Origin: Acanthococcus lagerstroemiae
Lineage: Eukaryota > Arthropoda > Insecta > Hemiptera > Eriococcidae
Direction of reading: 5' to 3'
Length of the DNA stretch: 64,000 bases
Assembly (NCBI GenBank): GCA_031841125.1
Contig: CM063106.1
Coordinates: forward strand, 34,716,001 to 34,780,000
This document shows positions 31,758 to 42,309 of the stretch, piece after piece. The notes beneath the pieces were generated by a model, which saw only the letters and a list, made by a program, of their open reading frames with translations, made no database searches and had not been told where the DNA came from. Each line of letters opens with the position of its first letter. Within the stretch, counting starts at the first letter, position 1. The position numbers were made by a program, and so were the translations under genes.

Positions 31758-34083
31758 TCTTCTTCTATATAAAAATGAATGTTTGTCTGTTGGTTTGTTC
31801 GAGGTTGGCGGCTGAACCATAAGAGCTGGAGGGTTCGTACTTTCTGGATGTGTTCGTATGAACCCGGAATAGGTTTTAGGCTATAAAAAAAAATTCGGTA
31901 CCCTAATTAGGAGGGGGCACATAATTTTGTCCCCCTGCCCCCCAATTTTGTTTTCAATTTGAGCTTTTTAGAATCGTTTTACATTGAACTTCTTCACACT
32001 CTGTTAAAATTTGGTGGCAGTAACTGTCTCCCTTCAGGAATTATTGTTGGGTTGAAAATCAGAAATTTCTAAGATGAGCTTAAAATGCCTTATTATTACG
32101 TTCACAACTGATTTAATGTGGTCTTTTACCTGAATATAGTTTTGTACCCATTTATGCACCTTCATAGTCCATTTTCATCCCACTAATCACCTCAAAAAGC
32201 TCCAAAATTTCAGTTTTTGAAAACTATGTTCAGCATCTCTTCTAATTATCCGATTGAATTTTTAAAAACACGAACATATTCCTCTGAATAACACAAATGT
32301 GAAGCAGTAAACTGCAAATAGATCAGGGTCCTCTAACAAAACGGAATGAGAGTTGAAACTATTTGCAGTGGTAAATTTCCGTAAATTTCAGTAGCGTTTC
32401 TCAGGGAACCTTTACCGAGTCAAGAACCGGGTGGCTGCTACATGTTGATTCCTCTATCAACACACGCACACACGCGCACGAACATACACAAAAACAGGTA
32501 GAGAATAGAAACAACAATGGACATTTTCATACCTAAGTATAATAGGTAGATGCGCCTATTCCTATTCCTACTATTTTTTTTTAATACAGCAATCATTAGA
32601 CAAAACTGCACATAAAAATGTGCCCTGCGCATGTGTCTCATGATTAAAACCTCTCTTCACTAATATGTGTAAAAGTGTTAGTTTGTCTGTGGATGGGTGT
32701 GCGTGTTTGTTCGAGGTTAGCGGGTGAACCATAAGAGCTGAGGGCCAATGCTGATGGGGTGGGTGAGTGGTGGTCCGGACTCCCTCCTCTCGGAAGATCT
32801 AAATACCTACCAACGCAACTTCTATATTATGTAGTATCAGTTCTAGCGACTGATTTCCCGACAGGCACATTAGGTCAGTGCCTAGGGTGGCAGATTTCGA
32901 GGGACGGCAAATCTTAGTACGAAAACAACGGGAAAAAGGAAGGAAATTTGGAAAAGGAGAAAAAGAAGAAGAGACAGACAGAAAAAAGGATAATATTGTA
33001 GAAGTTGCAGAAAACACAACTGGGAAATAATTATCAAATTTTGACCTGTAGCTCATTAGCAGAATATGGAGTGGAGGGATGAGGGGGACATTTCGTTGAG
33101 TGCCTATAGCGGCTTAGCTTCTAAATCCGCAGCTGGTTACAAAGAGTGTAAGCAAAAAGTGGAGTTCATAAGACATTAAAAAAGAAAAAGTGAAGTGACC
33201 ACCCACTTATCAGTCGCATTAGCAGCCGATGCCGTCAGTGCGGGAAGGGTAGAGGGAGGAAAACTGCAAGCGTTTTCAGGCAGGGGAAGATCACGGATGC
33301 GGATCGCAGGGAATCGTTGGAAGGATAGAGAGGGAAGATGGGAAAGGAGTTCACGGTAACGGGAAGAGGAGAGGACATACAATTGCCTGCGGAGCTCTGT
33401 GCGGTTAAATTTTGACATGTAATTGCGTGTTTCCACGCCACAGAGGGAGCCCACAATATCCCCCACCATCCCACGGTCCCCCTAACTTTGTTTTCAATTG
33501 GAACTTCTTGGAATTGTTTCACATTGAACTTCTTCACACTATGTCAAAATTTGGTGGCGGTAACTGTCTCCCTTCAGAGACTATTAGGGAATTAAAAATC
33601 TGAAATTTCCAAAACGAGCTCAAAATGCTTTTTATGTACCTATTAAATTGCGCATTAGTAGAAATATTTAGAAAACCGGAATGGGAAAATATGGGGATAC
33701 AGATAAATGGCGAAAAACTGAACCATCTCAATTCGCGGACGGTGGTGTACTGATAGACAAGGATATAAAGATGCTACAGGAAATAGGGGAAGAATTGACG
33801 AAAGTAAGTGCAGAGGCGGGTTCAGAAGTGAATACAAGTAAAACAAAACTATTATCCAATATGGAACGGGATTGTAAACCACAATACAAGGAACTGAAAT
33901 GGAAAAAATCTCCGAATTCGACTATTTGGGACAGATACAATCGTTATAAGACAGAAAAAATAGAGAGATACCTACATGAACTCACTTTAGCCAGCTCAAC
34001 TTAGCCAACTCACTTTAGCCAGCTCACTTTAACCAACTCACTTTAGCCCACAGTCTAGATGAGTCGCGAAGCGGGTCAGCTAG
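31758..34083 (+). mobile_element. Helitron-like element, copy 1, with LINE RT scrap inside
   Basis: The left end is A|TCTTCTTCTATATAAAAATG, the form seen at the 5' ends of insect Helitrons. The right end is GATGAGTCGCGAAGCGGGTC then AGCTAG, a short GC hairpin just before CTAG, as in Helitron 3' ends. No inverted repeats or target duplication are present, as expected. The element is partly dimeric, because a second head-like block (GTTTGTTCGAGGTTAGCGGG, ACCATAAGAGCTG) lies at about 32,655-32,745. The 3' part has repeated ACTTTAGCCAACTC phrases. No Rep/helicase is present. The paralogous copy is 44,142-46,255. Confidence 0.65.
33655..33975 (+). pseudogene. RTE-like reverse transcriptase scrap within the Helitron-like repeat
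   Basis: After one frameshift near 33,728 the frame reads QINGEKLNH, then QFADGGVLIDKDIKMLQEIG, then EELTKVSAEAGSEVNTSKTK. This is the region around RT motif C in RTE-like LINEs (x-x-F-A-D-D-x-x-L). The second catalytic Asp is Gly here (FADGG). The copy at 45.9 kb keeps FADD. Confidence 0.75.
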
Positions 34084-34220
34084 CATGTTATATTTATGAA
34101 AAAGGGGAAATGCCAGAGGACTTTAAAAAGAGTGCTATTGTAACTATACCAAAAAAAGCAGGAACAGATATGGGTGAAAATTATCAAACAATTAGTCTTT
34201 TTTCGCATGCATCAGGATAA
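34084..34220 (+). pseudogene. RTE-like LINE scrap (upstream RT region)
   Basis: The frame reads YEKGEMPEDFKKSAIVTIPK, then AGTDMGENYQTISLFSHA. This matches the conserved segment before RT motif A in RTE-like LINEs (W-P-x-D-F-x-x-x-x-x-x-x-I-P-K-K-x-x-x-x-x-C-x-N-Y-R-x-I-S-L). It abuts the 3' end of the Helitron-like element directly, so the Helitron probably landed in a LINE copy. Confidence 0.7.
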
Positions 34221-34639
34221 AGCTTTTTACCTTGTCGGATTTTCCCAACTTCTCAATCGTTTGACCGAATAATTTTGCCGAATTGGGCGAAGTGTTGCCA
34301 AAATTGCAGAATGAAAAATGACTAGGGAGTGATACCCCCTTCGGGCCGGTCCTGGCATCGCCATACGCTCCACGAAGTGGGGGATGGGGTGCAGTTGTGT
34401 GAGTGTGCGTGGAACAGTGATGGGGTTCCTTGAACCGGCATGAAAGGTCAATGAACGTGCCCTATAAATCAACTCCGCCAAAACTCGTATTTCTAAACTG
34501 CTCCTGGCAAACGAGGAAATCCATTGATACCCACTTGCTGAAATTAGCCCCTCCAAGGATTTGGTCTAGTATTAGAAGCTGGTAGAGATTCTGTATGCCA
34601 GTCATATTCCCAACCTAAACGGCTACTAAATGCGCCCTA

Positions 34640-35237
34640 GTGAGAATCGCGATCCAACTTGTCCGACGATACTTCACACAAAATCAGTCTGAAACTAAAG
34701 AGTCAATTGTTCTCGAATATCCGAAGGCGTTGGTGTGATTGTACACTACTCCCCCTATCTCGATTAAAGTATCACTGTGTTACTTGCGGGCTACATTTTC
34801 GAAATCTGGGACCGCAATCGGCACCGTGTCGAGTCGAGTCGCGTCGCGGCAAGATGATTCAATCATTCTATTGCCTCGCGAAAATGTACCGACGCGTGAA
34901 CAGATCGCGAGCTGCTAACTCAAACGATAAAGTATACTCAATGAATCAGCGAAACGCGTCTAATGAGATTATCGGTAGTTGTCGCTGTTGTTGTGATACC
35001 ATCGTCTCGGTGTAAAAAGGAACCTTATACCAGCGCCACGTGGCCTTAATCGCGCGTTCCGAACAATACGGTGTGCCGTCGTCGACGCTCAAAGAGAGGA
35101 CCCTCGCAGTTATAAAAACCATTGTTAAATGATCCACTCTAGACCACCCACTGGTGCTCGATAGCCTGTATTAGCTGTTTTACGCGAAAATAAAGTATTT
35201 TTTATATTTATTTTATTAATTTTTTTCCCTTTTACAG
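34640..35237 (+). other. Non-repetitive CpG-rich intronic stretch before the 35,238 exon
   Basis: This stretch contains no recognised repeat. It is rich in CG dinucleotides (for example GTCGAGTCGAGTCGCGTCGC near 34,827) and stands out from the AT-rich repeats. It ends in the T-rich acceptor tract of the next exon. Candidate regulatory or conserved non-coding DNA, by composition only. A 118-codon open frame at 34,659 has no recognisable motif. Confidence 0.3.
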
Positions 35238-35353
35238 TAGCAGTTTTCGTCCGGTATCCGAGCCGAATTCAACGTTGAGATCAAATCCGCCGCTTTTCTT
35301 TCCGCCGCATTTATCGTCCTCGTTTGCGCCACCACTGTTTCCAGGCCTCAAAG
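35238..35353 (+). CDS. Internal coding exon, Pro/Ser-rich tail of the same homeobox-type gene
   Basis: Seen: a T-rich tract ending TTTTACAG precedes 35,238, and a strong donor (AAAG|GTAAGT) follows 35,353. One frame is open throughout and reads SSFRPVSEP, then NPPLFFPPHLSSSFAPP, then LFPGLK. It ends with one base (g) carried over. That phase fits the 63,400 exon exactly, giving ...FPGLK-GFPGLCSCCP. Pro/Ser/Phe-rich composition is usual for the region between homeodomain and OAR motif in paired-class factors. The exon is 116 nt, and its start phase needs two bases from an upstream exon outside or not recognised in the window. The tandem AGs at the acceptor (CAG-TAG-CAG) all keep the frame. The other frames either contain a stop or read less like protein. 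The exon call is an inference from splice signals, phase and composition. Transcript data would settle it. Confidence 0.65.
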
Positions 35354-35744
35354 GTAAGTTTTTAATTATATCGCTAATAAAAACCCGGCGAGAGTTCTTG
35401 AAGCCGAAATCGCTAATAAAATTCTCGCCGAAATGGTGAAAATAAAATGCACCCTCCGTTTATGAAAATTTTTTCGCGAAACCTGTAATAGATTTCTTGT
35501 TAATTCATTTTCAACGGCGAGGGAGCCGCAGTGCGGTAAATACGCCATGATTAGGGCATCGTCGAGAAGAGGCGATAATTTCGAGCAGCTTTTTCACTTT
35601 ACCTGTATACACAGGTATTCGGTGGATAGGTATGTACTTATTTTCCATAACGACGCCTGTATTATTATCCGTCGTTTCGATTTTACTTCGGGGTGTTGTT
35701 GCTCGTTAAAACGTTTAACGCCGAATTTACAACGTTATGGGTTG

Positions 35745-36142
35745 AAACAGAGAGAAAAAAAAGTTACTGTTCTGATATTCTAGATAGATCAGCAATAAAC
35801 AGTTTTAGTAGAAGCTGAAAAGCACTTGACTGCAGCTCTAACATCCCAAAAGTAAGACAGAGGAGAATATCTGAACTTTTTCTATCTGGATGGGGCAACC
35901 AAATTAATTTGTGCAAGGGTAGACCGGGTACCAAAAAGCTACCAAACAGAGAGAAAAAAAAGTTACTGTTCTGATATTCTAGATAGATCAGCAATAAACA
36001 GTTTTAGTAGAAGCTGAAAAGCACTTGACTGCAGCTCTAACATCCCAAAAGTAAGACAGAGGAGAATATCTGAACTTTTTCTATCTGGATGGGGCAACCA
36101 AATTAATTTGTGCAAGGGTAGACCGGGTACCAAAAAGCTACC
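35745..36142 (+). repeat. Perfect 199-bp tandem duplication
   Basis: 35,745-35,943 and 35,944-36,142 are identical as far as I can compare base by base. They start AAACAGAGAG and end AAAAAGCTACC. Identity implies a very recent duplication or an assembly artefact. It lies just after the 35,238 exon and before the possible 36,223 exon. Confidence 0.92.
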
Positions 36143-36222
36143 GCGAAAATTGTACTGCATAGGTTCAAGTTTTCACTTTTATTACCCCTCCACCATGTCT
36201 GCTTTCTTTCTTTCCCTTCCAG

Positions 36223-36407
36223 GCGCTGCAGCAGCCCAAAACTTTCTGATGTACCCGCCTAAATCCCATAAATTGGATTGCTCACCGGGAAATTTAACGG
36301 CTATTTATAAGTCCGAGTCGTCCCCGTTTTGTTTTTTTTTGTTTTTTTTTTTTCTAATGAGGAAAACCTCAGAACGTAAATTTTTTTCTCTCTTTTGGTA
36401 CTCATAA
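36223..36407 (+). CDS. Possible alternative terminal exon of the homeobox-type gene
   Basis: Seen: an excellent acceptor (long CT tract then CCAG) ends at 36,222. The base carried from the 35,353 donor continues into an open frame beginning GAAAAQNFLMYPPKSHK and stopping at 36,405-36,407. The first 40 codons look protein-like. The frame then passes through T runs that give a Phe-rich tail. I see no good in-phase donor and no clear AATAAA just downstream. Inference: either an alternative 3' exon or a decayed or chance open frame. It begins about 80 bp after a perfect 199-bp tandem duplication. Confidence 0.25.
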
Positions 36408-36806
36408 GAAACAACGAACCAATAATCAAACAAAGAAAGGAACGACAAAACAATAACAACAGACAGGAAATACAATTAACTCTACAGGTTAGAATGCGAA
36501 TTCGGACCTAGCAGCGTAGTGGCGCGCTGATGTCGTTTTACGAATTTCCATTGAATTTCTTATCAACGTTAGGATAAAAATATACGATTTTATCATAACG
36601 TTGATAAGAACACAAAAGAACTAGATGTTGTTGAAAACTTCCGCCAGATGTCAGCCATTACGTTGCTAGGTCCGAATACTGCAACATGACTTGCATAAGG
36701 AGAGACCGACTAACGGTTCGCAAACAGAATAAAAATGCATTGCAGATCACAGACACTCATATATGACAGAAGACGAATTCATTAGGAAAATTTCACATCC
36801 ACATAT

Positions 36807-37402
36807 GTGGCAGTTCCTATAAAAAGGGGTAACTTTGTCGATTCGACGAATTTTGAGTTATGGTCAGTACGCAATAGAAGAATGAATGCCCATTCCAATG
36901 AGCTATCGGCGAGATCTGTAGCGTTTTTCGTTGCGGAGATACAAGCGGTCAAAGATGAGGGTAACGAGAATACGCGAAAACGGGAAAAACGCGTTTAAAG
37001 TTAGACATACCTTTTTCTCCCACTCCTTCAAGCGGCCGGAACTCGCCGCCGAATCACATTACCAGCCTCGACGACAGCATGTTGGAAAGATAATTTGTCG
37101 CTCTTCTACGTGGTAACAATTCAGAACAACGGATTTATTCGTGAGTTCTGTAAAACTGCGAAGAAGCGAATGCAGACGTTTGCATTCTTTTCTCAGTCTC
37201 TTTCATAATCCTCTTTCTCTCTCTCTCTCTTCTCTCTATTGCGTGTAAATTTTGTCTCTTTCTTATTGCGATGTTTTTTCTATAGAAATCAACAAAAATC
37301 TCAAAATTGATTTTTTTAACTAGAAAATTTTGTTTTTCTTTTTTCGCGTTTTCTGAGACTTTGATCGATCGACAAAGTTACCCCTTTTTATGTAAACTGC
37401 CA
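36807..37402. mobile_element. 0.6-kb TIR element, copy 1
   Basis: The left end GTGGCAGTTCCTATAAAAAG, continuing GGGTAACTTTGTCGAT, is inverted at the right end (ATCGACAAAGTTACCCC...AACTGCC). The TIR is about 35 bp. The interior is shared with 48,218-48,808, including GAGCTATCGGCGAGATCTGT, a CT-rich microsatellite near 37,210, and TTTTTCGCGTTTTCTGAGAC. No transposase. Short open frames are shared by the copies but look incidental. Confidence 0.8.
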
Positions 37403-37705
37403 ATACATATACACACTCTCCATTAAATGCGGAAACAGCGCGACAATTAAGAAAGTTTGGTCGAGACAATTCAAAAAAATTTTCGAGTTAGAAGTTTTCA
37501 AGCCATGTTACGCCCCCAAATTGACATATGTTTTTTGAAGTTACGCTTATATTGGTTTTGAACTTGGGAGTTGCGAGTAGAGAATAAATAGAGAGAATCT
37601 AGATGGTAGTGTTTATTGCGGGAATCGAACATTAGGGCCAAATTGTCTTAATACATAGCCAGGGTTGGACATCCCCAGCATGCATTTTGCTGAGAGCTGT
37701 TAATG

Positions 37706-38019
37706 GTGTGGTGGGACGTATGGCAATGCACGCATGCCAAAGTGGCCCCCGAGACACCGCACCCCCGGCCCTGAAAACTACCCATTCGAGTATTCCATCA
37801 GTGGCCGGAGGAACGCTTTATGCCCTGCCCGAGCCCCCATTTTACCTTCCGCTTCCGGTGCGCGCATCCTGCAAGGGCCACCATGGGGTTCCCCACTGAC
37901 CGAGGTTCGCGCTCCTCGAGCACTAGCCTGGCAATTTCAGGAACCCCACAGACGGACGTGCTTCTTCTTCACTCACTTCCTCATCTTGGTACGTGTGGCG
38001 ACACAGGAAGGTGGTGATG
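37706..38019. mobile_element. GC-rich 314-bp insertion flanked by 17-bp direct repeats
   Basis: GCTGAGAGCTGTTAATG occurs at 37,689-37,705 and again, identical, at 38,020-38,036. The insert starts GTGTGGTGGGACGT and ends AAGGTGGTGATG. It is markedly GC-rich against AT-rich flanks. A perfect duplication of this length is typical of target-primed (LINE/SINE) insertion. There is no poly(A) and no recognisable tRNA head. Origin unknown. Confidence 0.7.
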
Positions 38020-38036
38020 GCTGAGAGCTGTTAATG

Positions 38037-39834
38037 AAGATCAAATTAGTTCTGGATCAAGTACCGCTCGTTCACTCGACTAGACGCATATCATCAAAAT
38101 GTGCTGGTACATTGTTATTCCAGCCAACATATTCATATGTTCGCTGAATGACAGTATTTCTTGGCCTGTGAAGTATGAAAACTTCGTGAAAATTTAGAAG
38201 AAGGAACCAGGAAGCCGAATCGTTACATTAATTTTCAGTATCTTTCAACTTTGTATACATTTTCCACGCCGATGAAGAAAGAAGCGTGTAACAATTTTGT
38301 AATTAATTAATTAAGAAGTCAAAATTAATTTAAGTTTAAAAGTTATATTGGCCTTCAATGAAGTTATGTGTTTCATCACAGAAGTCAAATTACGCCCTTG
38401 AGGTTCAACTTGATTAATGAAAAACTTCCTAGTTGATCATTGTCGCTGTATTTAGGAAACGGAAAGTTTTCTTTTGTGCTTTGCTTAAAGAAATACGGTA
38501 ATCTGAGTTGACTGAAATGGAGGGACTGTTCCAAGATAACTGTACTTGAGACACGAAAGTTCATAACAGCAAATATGTTGAAAGCTTTTAGGATTAATTT
38601 TTTAGAGAAGTATAAGCTCATCATATTTGGATAGTTGAAGGTGGCATTAAGTAAATTCATAGAGAAAACCATGTACAATTATATCGGTAACTTGTATAAT
38701 CTGTAGGAGTGAAAGGAAAGCGAGGTTGGGTCGGACTCAAAATACTCCCTTTAAATATGTTTCTCCAAAGAGAGATTTATAATACAGACTGATAGCTAAA
38801 ATGATCACTTACGTGTTTTTTTTTGTGAGTGGTTTGCTGGATCAGCACGTGACCAAAGATTATCTTCACGAAGGGAAGTCTTGTATTTTCAGGGATTGGA
38901 CTGTCCCTCTCCCGAACAATAATGTTCTGAATGTCAGATCACACCTATACGTATAATTTTTCGCGCATTTTCTAAAAACTACGATGCCAATTGGAAATTA
39001 AATTCGTAAAAAATGAGACTCCCCTCGCTCATCTCTGAAAGAGTCAATTGGCACATTAAGATGATTAACACTGAATATACACAAAAATTCAGAGAAATCA
39101 TCAAATAAGGGCTTTTTGGAGGCTACTCGAGCACCTGTTGGGAGACTCAAATACAAATAAATAAATAAATATCGACTAAGGGGGGGGGGGGGGTGAGAGC
39201 CCAAAGTGGACCAATGTGGTTTAATCTTTCGACATTATTTAACGTCATTTATTTTGGAAGCTCATTTAAGTTAGTTAAAGTCATTTATTTTCAATCATGG
39301 TCATTTAAGAATTTATTAAAAATCTACAAATTATACCTCTCGAAAGAGAGAACGAAGAATTTAAAATTGGAAAATTCTATTATAATAACCAGGGCTGCAA
39401 CTTTTTTTTGCAAATGCATATTTTTATCTATGGTGTATATTCCAAAAGTTTTAAACGATTTTCACAAATCACAGAATTCCTAGTCAAATAAGCAGCACTT
39501 CATTTTACATATTTCGCATATTATGGCATTTACCATTTAGCGCATTCCTAGCAAATGAGGGAGGGGATCACTTAAAGGTAATTTATCATTTATCTTCATA
39601 ATTCGATCTCGTTTTAGACATCCTGATAAAGCTTTGTGTATCAAGGATCCAGTTTTTAACCGCAAAAAAAAAAAAAAAAAGCTGCTGGTTGGAAATTTAA
39701 CCGGTCGTTTCTTCACAAGTTTACTGCTCGGCTAATTCCGAACTGACAAAAACTCCGGTCTCATACGAGATATGACCGAATGTTGACTAAAAATGTGACC
39801 GTGGCAGGATTTTCAGCCAGTTAGAAAGCTGATT
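38037..39834. other. No gene recognised
   Basis: AT-rich spacer. An (AAAT)n run and a G run lie near 39,155-39,193. The following segment (to about 39,245) resembles the reverse complement of 54,600-54,665. No coding signal is seen. Confidence 0.35.
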
Positions 39835-40030
39835 CTATTTACTTTCCTGATTAGTAGGAAAGTCTTGCATTTCGGCCACAATTCTGTCACTAATTTTCAT
39901 AAAATTAGCTTTTTGATTGGCTGGAAATCTGACCAGCATATTTTTGGCAACAATACGAATTGTCAGAAAATTAGCTTTCTGATTGACTGGAACTCTGACT
40001 ACCCCATTTTCGGTCACAGTGGACCGATAT
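39835..40030. repeat. Short tandem repeat, about three diverged units of 64-66 bp
   Basis: AAAATTAGCTTTTTGATTGG with TGGAAATCTGACCAGCA (39,902 on) recurs as AAAATTAGCTTTCTGATTGA with TGGAACTCTGACTACCC (39,966 on). A weaker unit precedes them. On the minus strand this gives a roughly 22-residue periodicity in an open frame, with no known motif. Confidence 0.6.
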
Positions 40031-40509
40031 CTAGCCGACGTCACTGTTGAAAATCAGTGTTGCCATGGTCCGATTTTTCCTTCCCGCGCTAGTTTCTGTT
40101 TACGGGTGTCTACGTCTGTTTGCAGATTTTAGTGTCTCAGTAACCCTTCATGGCTATATGATAGTATATGACGTCACTGGATATCGGTTCATCAGCTATG
40201 TCTCAAATGTGACCAATGTTTTCGTCAGTCAGGTTGGATGTAGCTTTTGGGTGATCAGGCCAACTTCACGTTGACCTTGTACAATAGTAATTTTTGAGTA
40301 ACGAGCCTTCACTTCATACGCTATGCTGTGAGGTAACATTCGAACAATCTCATGACGACCATTTTGCTCGAGCTTCCTTAGATTTGCTTATTGGTTATCA
40401 AGGCATTTTTTAAAACTCGCTAAGAACAGCCACAGCTGAAACAATCGCAGGTAGTACCTTGGTCATCCTTGCCAAGAGTGGTCTTACCCCGAATCAACAA
40501 CTAGTCTAC

Positions 40510-41960
40510 TGCGCCGGTTTTGTCAGGGACTGGAGAAGAGGGAACTCGCGTCCGTTAAGCGAGTATCGCTGCAGCCTAGTGACACTCTGAAGAAAGATCA
40601 GCTGGAGGATGAAGTTGTTCGTCGGATTCTACGGGCCAAGCAAGCAGGTGAAAGACCACTGTGGCAGGAAATTTCGGATCAGTCACGAGAGCTGAAATCT
40701 CTGTGGACACAGTGGGACTCTTTGCGCATTAGTGACGGCCTTCTGGTGCGCGCTTGGGAGTCGGAAGATGGCACAACAGTGCGAATGCAGACCATTATTC
40801 CACGGAAGAAGGTTCCGGAAATCCTACGTAGTGTACATGACCAAGTGTCCGGAGGGCATCTGGGCTTCACAAAACCCTAGCGAATATTCGAGAGCGCTTC
40901 TACTGGCCGACATACAAGGAAGATGTGGAAGACTGGTGCCGCCGCTGCACCACTTGTGCGGCAGTGAAAGGGCCACAGACTCGGTCTCGTGGGAGGATGC
41001 AGAAGTACAACGTTGGATATCCATTTGAACGGGTCGCATTGGATATTGCAAGACCATTCCCGCTCTCGGATGCTGGAAACCAGTACGTGTTGTGTGTAAG
41101 CGATTACTTCAGTAAATGGCCTGAAGTATACCCGATGCCAACACAGGATGCTGAGGTAGTGGCCAGAACGCTGACGGAGAATTGGATCACACGTTATGGC
41201 GTTCCACTGGAGCTACATACAGACCAGGGGAGAAACTTCGAATCCAATTTATTCGGAGAAGTGTGTAAGCTTCTGGGAATTCGAACGACGAGAACTACTC
41301 CGCTGCATCCGCAATCCGACAGCATGGTTGAGCGATTCAACCGGACGCTCAAGGAATATCTGGCCAAAGTCGTTGCCGAGCACCAAAGATACTGGGACCA
41401 ACATATCCCGTTGTTTCTGTTGGCCTACAGATCAGCCGTCCATGAAAGTACGCAGCACACTCCCGCAACGGTCGTCTTTGGCCGGGATTTACAATTACCA
41501 TGCGATCTGGAGTTTGGAACTCCAATTCAACAGCCGCAACTGGTGGATGAGTTTATTAGCCAACTGAGAGAAAAGCTCGACTCAACACATCGCATGGTCC
41601 GAAATCACTTGCGAATTGCCAGCGACCGGATGAAGACTCGCTACGACATCAAAGCCAACGAGGTCGGCTTCCAGGCTAGAGACCGTGTCTGGTTTTATAA
41701 TCCGCAACGAAAGAGAGGACGGAACCCGAAGTTACAGAGTCATTGGGAAGGACTGTACATCGTACTCAAGCGGATCAACGATGTTGTATACCGGATTTGG
41801 AAGCTTGGTGGTGGACGAGCCAAAGTCGTGCACCTTGATCGTTTGGCAGTCTGGTATGGTGACCATGAAGAAGATAGAAAATCTGGAGCCTGGCCGGGAC
41901 CGAATAAAAGTTCGATAACAAGAGCGATAAGGAGATTCGCCGATGACGCCGGAGTATATA
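40510..41960 (+). pseudogene. Ty3/gypsy pol remnant: integrase and GPY/F domain
   Basis: The frame opens about 40,510 and runs to a TAG near 40,878, where one A is missing in a short A run. It resumes in the next frame (from 40,880, with ATG at 40,925). Before the break is the integrase N-terminal His pair (SVHDQVSGGHLGFTK), and after it the Cys part (WCRRCTTC), together the HHCC zinc finger. The catalytic core is intact, with LDIARPF (D40 counted from the 40,925 ATG), HTDQGRNF (D100) and MVERFNRTL (E136). Spacings are 59 and 35 residues, the D,D35E pattern. A GPY/F-type C-terminal region (WEGLYIVLKRINDVVYRIW) follows. Gag, protease, RT and RNase H are missing upstream. The integrase inserts element cDNA into the host genome. 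This copy is disabled by the frameshift and 5' loss. The open frame happens to run on to 42,349 through LTR-like DNA, which is not original coding sequence. Confidence 0.9.
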
Positions 41961-42117
41961 AAGGCCGTTGGTCAACGCCGTATAGTCTAGTTTTTATATG
42001 CGACAAATTGCGCGTTTTCAAGCGACGTAGCTACTGTTTTGTGCGTTGTATTAGTGTGTTGAATAAAAAGTTCTTTTTACATGTTTTCGTGCGTTTTTCG
42101 GTGCGAATTACGTTACA
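41945..42117 (+). promoter_or_regulatory. Remnant 3' LTR of the gypsy element
   Basis: Downstream of pol are TATATAAA (41,955) and an AATAAA signal (42,062). The segment ends CGTTACA (42,111-42,117), the complement of the TGTAACG that starts many gypsy LTRs. The U3 start is not identifiable, and the 5' LTR is absent. Confidence 0.45.
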
Positions 42118-42309
42118 ATACGAAAGCTTAACTACCCCCCCCCAAATAAAAAGAAAGAATAAAAATGAAACAATTTTCATTACGATATTTTATTTGATTT
42201 CTACAAAATCAAGTACTGTCTCTGAAAATTCGTTATGTATCAATTCGAATTTTTCTCAACAGATTAGTCTTTTTGTAATGATGAAAATAAATCTTAGGCT
42301 TTTAACATT

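Noticed and set aside
34659..35015. 118-codon frame in CpG-bearing DNA before the 35.2-kb exon
   Set aside because: No acceptor or donor in the right phase, low-complexity Cys/Arg content and no motif. More likely intronic.
36807..36998. Shared 60-odd-codon frames in the two 0.6-kb TIR elements
   Set aside because: Conservation is at the DNA level over the whole element. The frames diverge after a few dozen codons and match nothing known.
37734..38024. 96-codon frame in the GC-rich insert
   Set aside because: GC-rich DNA has few stops. There is no recognisable motif, and the insert is bounded by target duplications rather than splice sites.
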